In this document: positions 54,901-64,000 of the stretch, one piece after another | Position numbering within the stretch: the first letter of the stretch is position 1 | Layout of the letters: every line of letters starts with the position of its first letter | Origin: Cololabis saira | Taxonomy: Eukaryota > Chordata > Actinopteri > Beloniformes > Belonidae | Length of the DNA: 64,000 bases | Direction of reading: 5' to 3' | Assembly: GCF_033807715.1 (NCBI RefSeq) | Contig: NC_084599.1 | Location: 26,840,125 to 26,904,124 of the forward strand | Position numbers and translations under genes: made by a program | The notes under the pieces: generated by a model | What the model saw: the letters and a program-made list of their open reading frames with translations, nothing else | What the model was told of the DNA's origin: nothing | Database searches by the model: none

Positions 54901-57413
54901 TTGACTTAGCTAACTGAACTGTTTTTAAATCCGCTCAGTATTTTATTGTTTTTGGTGACATTTTCAAAAGCCTAATCAGGCTCCGAGAGTGTGTGTGGGT
55001 GTGTGTGGGGGTGGAGGGGCACGAAACATGAAAATGGCAGCAATATTTGTTTTTTTCTACATATTGTATCTTCTGCTGTTTTCATCTGAACAGAAATCAG
55101 TGGTACAAACATTCATTCTTGTATCTTTGCATATAATACTAGTGCTGCTATATTTCCTCAACACAGCTAGTGCAGGACAATCACACTGCATAAAGGAAAG
55201 AACAATGATTCTAATTACCCTGACTGATTGTTTTTGTGAGCGTTGGCATCCACTCTGTCAAACTATTGTTCCTACTTTGGCTGGCAGTAGAAACTATTTT
55301 TAACTATGACGAAACACATATGATACATTCTGAGGAGCTTCCATTTAACAAGTTACTTTCCCTTGCTCATTCAAAAAGTTTTACCTGAAACATTACTTAA
55401 TATGGAGCTACACTGAGTTTTATGGTGTGCTGACAGAAACCTGGAGCATCTCCTCAGACATCCAGACTGATCTTATTTTATCTTGTAAGGGCATTAACGG
55501 TTTACCTCAAGCGAGTGTAACAGTTGCAACAAAAATGCCATGGTTCCCAGTTTGTTTAATGAGGTTTGGCTGATATGACTGCATTTTTGGAAGGTGCAGA
55601 GGTGTTAATTATTGACTAAAGCATCAATTTGCTCCCAATAGATGGTGGTGAAGCATACAGCTAATGGATGAAAGTATAAATATCTTTGTGTAATGGTTTG
55701 TGCATAAATGCCATGAACATTATAGATAGTTATTTATTTCTTTTTAACTGAAGATGCCGGTAAAGCGACAAGTACCTGTCAACATGTGATCAAAAACAAA
55801 TTACGAAGATTTACGTTCTCTGTTTTGCGACAGGAAAAAGCCACAGAACTTAAAGGAATTGCCTCAATTCTGATGTGAACATGCCTATATGATCATATGC
55901 TACGTGAGTGCAAGCATGTTTTTTTTTTGTTTTTTTTTATGGAGTTCTCTGAGTTGGTTTGGGGCATTTATTTCCCCTCAATCAATCCTAAACACTCCTC
56001 ATCAAACTTGCTTTCAGACTTGCCAGTGCAGCCAAAAGAGATGCAGGATAATGCACGTACTGTAATCTTATCAAAAACAACACTGAAATGCCCTAATCTG
56101 CTCAGCAGTGTTAAAGCAACAATTTCAGACGGTATCGAAGTGGTTTGATTCTCTGCCAGTCTGCATGAAATCATGACTGAAACAAGTGTATCCCCACAGA
56201 AAGAAAATACATGATGGAGATCATAGCAAAGCCCAGTGACCACACACACACAAACACCCCCACCCCCCCCCCCCTCACACACACACAAACTCTTTTGTTT
56301 AAATAAAGGTTGCAAAAATAATACGGTAATAATAAAGTCATGTTATATTCATAGGACTGAAATGTTCAACTTTTACCCTCCACACTGGTTCAGGGTACAA
56401 ATATAAGAAAATCACATAAATGTCAACAACTTTGTGCCAAAAGTGAATGTAGGTAAAACTGTAGTTACACACATTAGTGGATGAATTTAGGGGGGAGGGT
56501 GGGGGTTACACGTTTTGAAGTCTATTACAAACAGATGCAAGCCATTATGGCACAACTGGTACACTGATTATCCTGTAAGACATGCTCTCTCCCACACAAA
56601 CATCTTGATTCTTTAGGACAGCATTATGAAACACTTTTGTCAGAGACAGACCAGACACCCCCTGTAAATACAAAAGAAGCAAAAATATTAAAAAGACTGA
56701 AACTGTGGCTGAATTTGTGAAGTTGCTGCTTTGAAATTCAGAATAATCTGTCTTAAGAAGTAGTCCAGGAAGCACTAGAAAAAACATTTAACTTAATGTT
56801 TCACTTCCTTTTGCCATCTACTGTGGATTTAACTAGGTTTGTATGTTTTCAACCTGAAGCACAGTTAATCTATGGCTGTGTATATTCTTTAATAAATTAT
56901 ATAATTGAGTCGCGTAGCAGCTGGACCAACTTTGCATGCATGTTAACACATGTTAAACCCTGCCACACAGACCTGATGAACTTCCAGATTTTCTCCAACT
57001 TAAAACACTAACAACCTTTGGCGAAAAAGCCTTCCACAGAGAGTAAGCAGAAACCAGAATCAGCGTTGTTGTAGTTTCTCTAAAGACACAGATATCTACA
57101 ATCTGCTTTTAAGGCTCCAAGTTAGGTTTCAAGTAAACAATATCACTTCTCGTGTGTAATGTGAGGTTCAGACAACACAATCTCTGTACATATAGTAAAG
57201 AGCCCTGACCAGCACAACATAAATGACTTTGACCAACGATAAATAGACATCCCCATCGTATCAAACATATTTTAACATTGTTAAAACAACTATAGGATGC
57301 TTGTTGTTGGAAAAAAAAAACTGGCATTCATCCATCTGTCTAATATCTTCTGCTTCTCCATATTATGGTTGCAGGGGTAGCAGCCTACACGGTATCAAAG
57401 CGCAGACTTCTGT
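51968..57413. other. Non-coding stretch with small simple repeats
   Basis: No exon or TE border could be supported over 5.4 kb. Simple repeats: a three-fold GTTTATAT unit (52668-52693), a GT-rich run (54989-55017) and a mixed CA/poly-C tract (56240-56289). The ORFs at 54358-54646 on opposite strands cover a region of balanced composition but no known protein. Confidence 0.5.
56240..56289. repeat. CA / poly-C compound simple repeat
   Basis: (CA)n, then a run of about 12 C interrupted once, then (CA)n again. Confidence 0.95.
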
Positions 57414-58555
57414 CTCCCAAGCAGAGGTGGAAAAAGTACAAAAATATTGTACTTAAGTAAAAGTACAAATTTTCTGCTTGAAAATTACTTAAGTAAAAGT
57501 AAAAAGTACCCATTAAGAACATTACTTAAGTAAAAGTATAAAAGTACCTCAAATTAAATATAATAAAGTACCAAAAGTACATGGTGTAAAATGTACTTAA
57601 GTACAAAAGTACAAAGTACAAAATTCAAAGTACAAAATTATTTTCAAAAGGATTGCAAAGAAATGAAGTCCCAACATTGTCATGCTGTCGAAAGTGGCTT
57701 TATTCCAAGAATTTGCTTACAACTCTAAATAATGGTGATATTATTCTGACCCCTTTAGCGTTTGTCTCCATTACCCCATTTTAATTTCTCCCTTTGCTCA
57801 TCACTGCTGCTGTACCCCATTGGCCCCGCTGACAGGTCCACCCCCAGCCTGTAGTATGCAGTGATAAAATTAAGCAACCCCAGCTGAAGGAGGATGAGAC
57901 TCTTGAACTGATTGAACTTTTAAATGCCAAAACCACCTGAGAAGGGGTGGAATGAAAGAATGGTGCCCATGGACACGCGTCGGCCGCTCAGTCTTCATCG
58001 GTCCTCGACGCGACGGCGGTTCCTCCGGCCTTCCGGCCCGCCTCTGCGGCGCAACTCTCCCGGGAGATGCGTCTCCTTCTCGGTATGGAGGCCGACTGGC
58101 CGAGTCGCCCCATCCGCCCCAGGTGTCTCGTCACGGAGCCGCTGCCGGGCAATCACGGGCAATTCACGCGCCCCCCTTCCTTCCCGTCCGCCTTATGGTT
58201 CCGCGTTAAATCGACGCACACCCTACGCCGTAGGCTACGGATTATGGTGTGCGTCGCCGCGTACCCTACGCCCTAGTTCTGCGCCGGAACCATAAATCAG
58301 CCCCCGCTGTGCTGTTCTCACGGCAATAGCCTACATTTTCATTTAATGTAAGACTTTAATTTGTAGCGAGTAACGACGTGTCCAATTTTAAATATAGCGG
58401 ATTAAAAGTACGATTTTTTCCTTGAAAATGTGACGAAGTAAAAGTAAAAGTACAGAAACATGAAAGTATCAATAAAAGTACAAATTCTCAAAAATCTTAC
58501 TTAAGTACAATAACGAAGTACTTGTACTTCGTTACTTTACACCACCGCTCCCGAG
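57414..58555. mobile_element. hAT-type transposon with 8-bp TSD and nested MITE
   Basis: Target duplication CTCCCAAG (57414-57421) and CTCCCGAG (58548-58555), one mismatch. Left end CAGAGGTGGAAAAAGTACAA; the inverted right end CGGTGGTGTAAAGTAACG is a diverged match with about 3 bp lost at the tip. Both sub-terminal regions are packed with AAGTAAAAGTAC-like units typical of this fish hAT group. The centre is GC-rich (57940-58190) and includes palindromic MITE copy 5. The 123-codon Arg/Pro-rich ORF at 57924-58295 runs through both and is most likely incidental. Confidence 0.82.
58192..58303. mobile_element. Palindromic MITE, copy 5 of 5 (left-truncated)
   Basis: CTTATGGTTCCGCGTTAAAT, ACCCTACGCCGTAGGCTACG, CGTACCCTACGCC, CCGGAACCATAAATCAGCC. 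The outermost left ten bases of the family end are lost. Confidence 0.8.
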
Positions 58556-60778
58556 TCACTTAGTCTAGCTCCTCTGGGAGTTCACCAAGATGTTCTCAGA
58601 CCAGCTGAGAACCTCTTGGTGTCCAGCATGTCCTGAGTCTCCTTAGGGGCCTTCAATCAGCATGAAACACCTCCCCATGCATCCTACCCAGATTCCTGAA
58701 GCACCTGACCTGGCTCCTCTTGACGTGAAGGAGCAGCAATTCTTCTCTGAGTCCGTTGGAGATGATTGGACTTCCCCAGCTGTCTCTAAGGTAGAGTCCA
58801 GCCACCCTGAAGGAAAACTCACTTCAGCCATTTTTATTTGCAATTTTCTTCTTTCAATCACTATCCACATAACCATGGAAGTGTAGCAACATAGATCACC
58901 CAGTAAACAGAGTCTTGCCTTTTGGCTCAACTATCTCACCACAACAGATCAAATGTACAGTTGCAGACGCTACACCAATCTGAGGTGCAGACTTTCAAAC
59001 ACAACATGTTGAGCCTTGAGGAACTCATCCCACGTGCATTTGTGGACATTATTATGTTCAAACATAGTGTTCATTATGAACACACTGTGAGTAGCACAAT
59101 AGTCTACAAAAGAACACTGTTCCGATTCAGATCAGAGATGCCGTTCTTTCCAGTCACCCTCATCCAGGTAGTAGTGTTGGTGATGTTTGCCATAATGAGC
59201 ATTTTCTAGCACCCTGCATAGGCCTAGTAAGAGTCAGAGCCTTTACCCTGACCCAATGATGCAGATAAGCTGCCCTCTCATTTCTTGAGGAACACTCCAA
59301 TGCACAGACTCCAAACCAGAGGGCTATGAGTAAACCCACTCCAGCTCTCACTCTGATCAGCTCCAGAATATAATAAGGTCCAACCTCTCTGAGAGAGATC
59401 AGTTCCAGAGCTCACACTCAATGTTGCGGTGAGCCCAACTGTATTTAGTTGATACTTCCCAACCTCATGCATGAGCTTAGGCTTTGTCCCCACCGAAAAG
59501 GTATTGTTTCATGTCCGTCAGAGAAATGGGATTTAGTATCCAGATAATGTAAGGATAAAGAACAACCTAATGATAAATTCTGCTTCATAGTTTTGTCTTT
59601 AAATGTTTTATTGATTGTTAGCACACATGCTAATGCTTGTTTGCTAACACCAACTGATATATGATTTTAATGTTTTCTACTTAATCTACGGTTTCCGATT
59701 TCACTACCAGGTTGCTGTTGTATCATGACTTTTTTTCTTCTTCTGTAGTTTATGTCAGTTTTGAAGACTTTGCTTTCTTTCCCTGTCATACTGACCTTCA
59801 GCAGATAAACAAATCCACACCTATCACGCTTTGTGAGTAGGACTCATTTCTTTCCTTCTTCATTGTAGTTTTTGCTACAGTATATCGCAATGATAAATGA
59901 TCTGTTTGTGGGGGATAGTTATTGTGATACGTAGATTCACTCTTGGTCAGTCACATTACCATCTTCATTGCTCTGAACAGCTGTGCCATTCACAGAGATG
60001 CTTGATGACAGTAACTCAACAAAAAGGACAAGAGGACTTTCTGGGAAATTATTGCCTGAAAGATGCAGAACAGCATGACCTGAACAAACAATGAGAGGCA
60101 GATGGTGCAGGTCCTCATTTCACTTCTTCAAGGATGGTAGAAATAAATGATAAAAATGTTAATGAAGGCACTTATGACTGCATTGAAAATGTTCTTTCAC
60201 TATTATTTCTGGATCTCATGGCATTAATAGTAAAGTTAAACTCTAAGATGTCAAACAACAGTATTTTCATCATAAGGTATTTCAAGAATAGAACATTAAC
60301 TTTTTCAAAATGCAAAATTAGAAAGGAAGAACTCACACGTAGGACTGATGAGCAACTGCAGTCTGACATGTACATCATAAACAACATAACAGGAAGTCAT
60401 AAAGGAGCCGACTGATGTGTTTAGTACTGAGTGGGTTATACTTGAACAGCCTTGTGTCATTTCCACAAGATTTAATAAGAGTGAGGTCAGTGAACACTTG
60501 TGCATAGCTGCACTGTAGTCTGGCTCGATAATTTTATTTATCATCATAAACTGTGTGCCCCATTGCTTTCAGGCTGGAGGCATAAAATAAATGAAGGAGA
60601 AGTTTTGAGAAATAGTTTAAACCAGCTGTAGAGCGCGTGTGCTGTAGGATTAAGTTAAACAAATGTACTGTATTTAATGATAAATGCCTGTTTAAAAACA
60701 ATTGATTAAACATACCTTAATTCAGAACTGGAAGATCTCAACCCTTTAACACAACTTTAAATATATGTTTATGGGGGC
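58556..60778. other. Non-coding stretch, no recognised gene
   Basis: No exon or TE border; ORFs up to 95 codons, none recognisable. Confidence 0.5.
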
Positions 60779-60960
60779 CCCAGATTGCTCAGTTGGTTGA
60801 GCGGGTGCACTATATTCAGACGTATCGCTATCGCCCTGATGCACGTGGCGTGGGTTCAAATCCTGGTCTGTCTCTTATTAAAGCACCCACCCTACCCAAG
60901 TTACCTACCTAGCCACTTTTAAAAATAAAGGCAGCGGGAGCCCCCAAAAAGTAAAAAAAT
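60779..60960 (+). mobile_element. tRNA-derived SINE (second family)
   Basis: tRNA-like head with A box TGCTCAGTTGGTTGAGCGG (60786-60804) and B box GGTTCAAATCC (60853-60863). The 49-bp gap between them is longer than in an ordinary tRNA without intron, due to TATATTCAGACGTATCGCTA-type insertion. After TCTGTCTCTTATTAAAGCAC the body ends GGGAGCCCCCAAAAAGTAAA. The left GGGGGCCCC and right GGGAGCCCCCA are complementary and could pair. Different from the SINE at 16.5 kb. No clear target duplication. Confidence 0.65.
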
Positions 60961-62830
<1,870 letters not shown>

Positions 62831-62831
62831 T

Positions 62832-62868
62832 TCTATCTATCTATCAATCTATCTATCTATCTATCTAG
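62832..62868. repeat. (ATCT)n microsatellite
   Basis: Nine tetranucleotide units of ATCT/TCTA with one interruption (CAATCT near 62846). Confidence 0.95.
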
Positions 62869-64000
62869 TTTCCATACAAATACTGTAAAACTGCTGTAAA
62901 ATCTCCATCTTCAAGGACTGTTTTGTGAAACCAGTAGGTATTAATACATGTGCATACCGGTACATATTTACGACAGATTAATTTTGTAAGTCAGGCCAAT
63001 GCTCTCAATCAAATAAACTATGGTTTGAAAGAATGCAAGGCAGTGTGATGGATGAAATACAGAGACATAAATTCAGTTTTGCCCACTAAAAGTTTTCATA
63101 CACTTACATGGGACTTACAAATCTCCAACAGGTAAATTAACTCATGTGAGACATTGCACGTATTTTTCTATCACATCAAAAACATTTACATTTATGTAAC
63201 CCAGTTTATGTGAGGATTTTTGTTTTGACTATTTCCAAGGGAAGTGAAGTAGCCCACTCCAAAGTCTAATTTGTAAACGAGGGGGAAAAAGGCGTCCAAA
63301 CAGTGAAAGAAAATGGAGAATGCAGAATAAAGGGGATAAAGGGCTTTTGAACAAGTGATCGATGAGGTGGCATTATTTTAACTTCAAAGACTTTGAGAGT
63401 CACCCAGTCTCAGTTTTGGCCCTCTCTTTGCTCTTTCAGCAGTTGAAGGAAAGCATGTGATATGTCTCAGCTCCCACTGGAAGCCTACCCCTGCTGTTGC
63501 AAACAAAAAGATAAAAACAATGCTACTTTCCCTCAGTCTGGCACAACGTGTCAGGGCCTATTTTTCCCCATTTCCCCATATTTTCCGCCTTTTTCTGTCC
63601 TTTTTTGGCATTCATTTTTATTGGTTGCCTTATTTTGCACCCAGTGCCCAGTGGTCCTCAACTAAAAGAAGCTAGAATTCTTTTCCTCTCTTTCTTTTGT
63701 GAAGAGGTGCGTGCTGGGAATGTCTATGGCTCCTCATATCATAGGTCATGCTAACCCTGCCTTTGTGCCATGTGGTGTTGGCATTTTTCTTTGTGTCGTT
63801 TCTGAATAATGTGCAACATTGTGACTTAATCATGCAGCCACTAATTTGATCAAGGAGGCTAACATTGTTTTCACTTCTCTGGTTATATGAGAAACGACCA
63901 AGAATTGTCCCTCTTCCATTTATGGCAGACCTCTTAACTTCTAAACCTCACTTTGCTGGGCACACGGTTTAGTGCTTATTAGGTAAACATAGAAATAGGT
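62869..64000. other. Non-coding stretch to window end
   Basis: No TE border or exon supported. The overlapping ORFs at 63457-63754 are in three frames of one region with pyrimidine-rich DNA and have no recognisable domain. Confidence 0.5.

Noticed and set aside
57924..58295. 123-codon Arg/Pro-rich ORF
   Set aside because: Three overlapping frames are open in this GC-rich transposon core, and the ORF runs into the nested palindromic MITE.

Overview
The window looks like teleost fish DNA, probably from a spiny-rayed (percomorph-type) species. That is inferred from its repeats: LINE 3' ends beginning CCATCCATCCATT, hAT elements rich in AAGTAACGAAGTAC-type ends, a TTTACCAT-tailed tRNA SINE, a TTAA-flanked AGGGGACC element, and many dinucleotide microsatellites. 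The DNA is AT-rich, stops are dense in all six frames, and every open frame with recognisable content belongs to a transposable element. I could not support a single host protein-coding exon, so this is a gene desert or a very large intron. No promoter, operon, CRISPR or prophage signal is present.

Layout. 1-12.8 kb: mostly unannotatable DNA, with a 5'-truncated LINE (3.5-4.3 kb), a small Tc1-like element (6.16 kb), a LINE 3' end and a dispersed 84-bp repeat (8.6-9.1 kb) and a CA/ACGC microsatellite (9.9 kb). 12.85-18.3 kb is a dense nest. A pogo-like element splits a LINE-type repeat. Two decayed 5S rRNA units in the same orientation are separated by a 707-bp hAT element that itself carries a hairpin MITE. 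A tRNA SINE and a LINE tail follow. 22.36-24.97 kb: a hAT element with BED-finger transposase remnants, split by a second hAT; then a SINE, a TA tract, and an element with a 58-bp perfect palindrome and a 57-codon ORF. 27-28.9 kb: a GC-rich element with an internal duplication, followed by the first copy of a 0.7-kb duplicated segment whose partner is at 36 kb. 31.5-33 kb: a LINE remnant with an in-frame deletion, a palindromic MITE and a Harbinger-like end. 43.97-45.4 kb: a composite DNA element and a piggyBac-type MITE. 47.3-50.1 kb: a longer minus-strand LINE carrying three insertions, including an inverted second copy of the composite element. 51.8-64 kb: sparse, with a third large hAT (57.4-58.5 kb), a second tRNA SINE (60.8 kb) and a 104-bp CA tract.

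The most informative results are the relationships between elements: two 5S rDNA unit relics with shared upstream spacer; five copies of one palindromic MITE, two of them at the same nested position in inverted copies of a larger transposon; three hAT insertions with near-perfect 8-bp target duplications that allow relative dating; and a duplicated non-repeat-like segment with a partly conserved reading frame. None of these is evidence for a new biochemical system.
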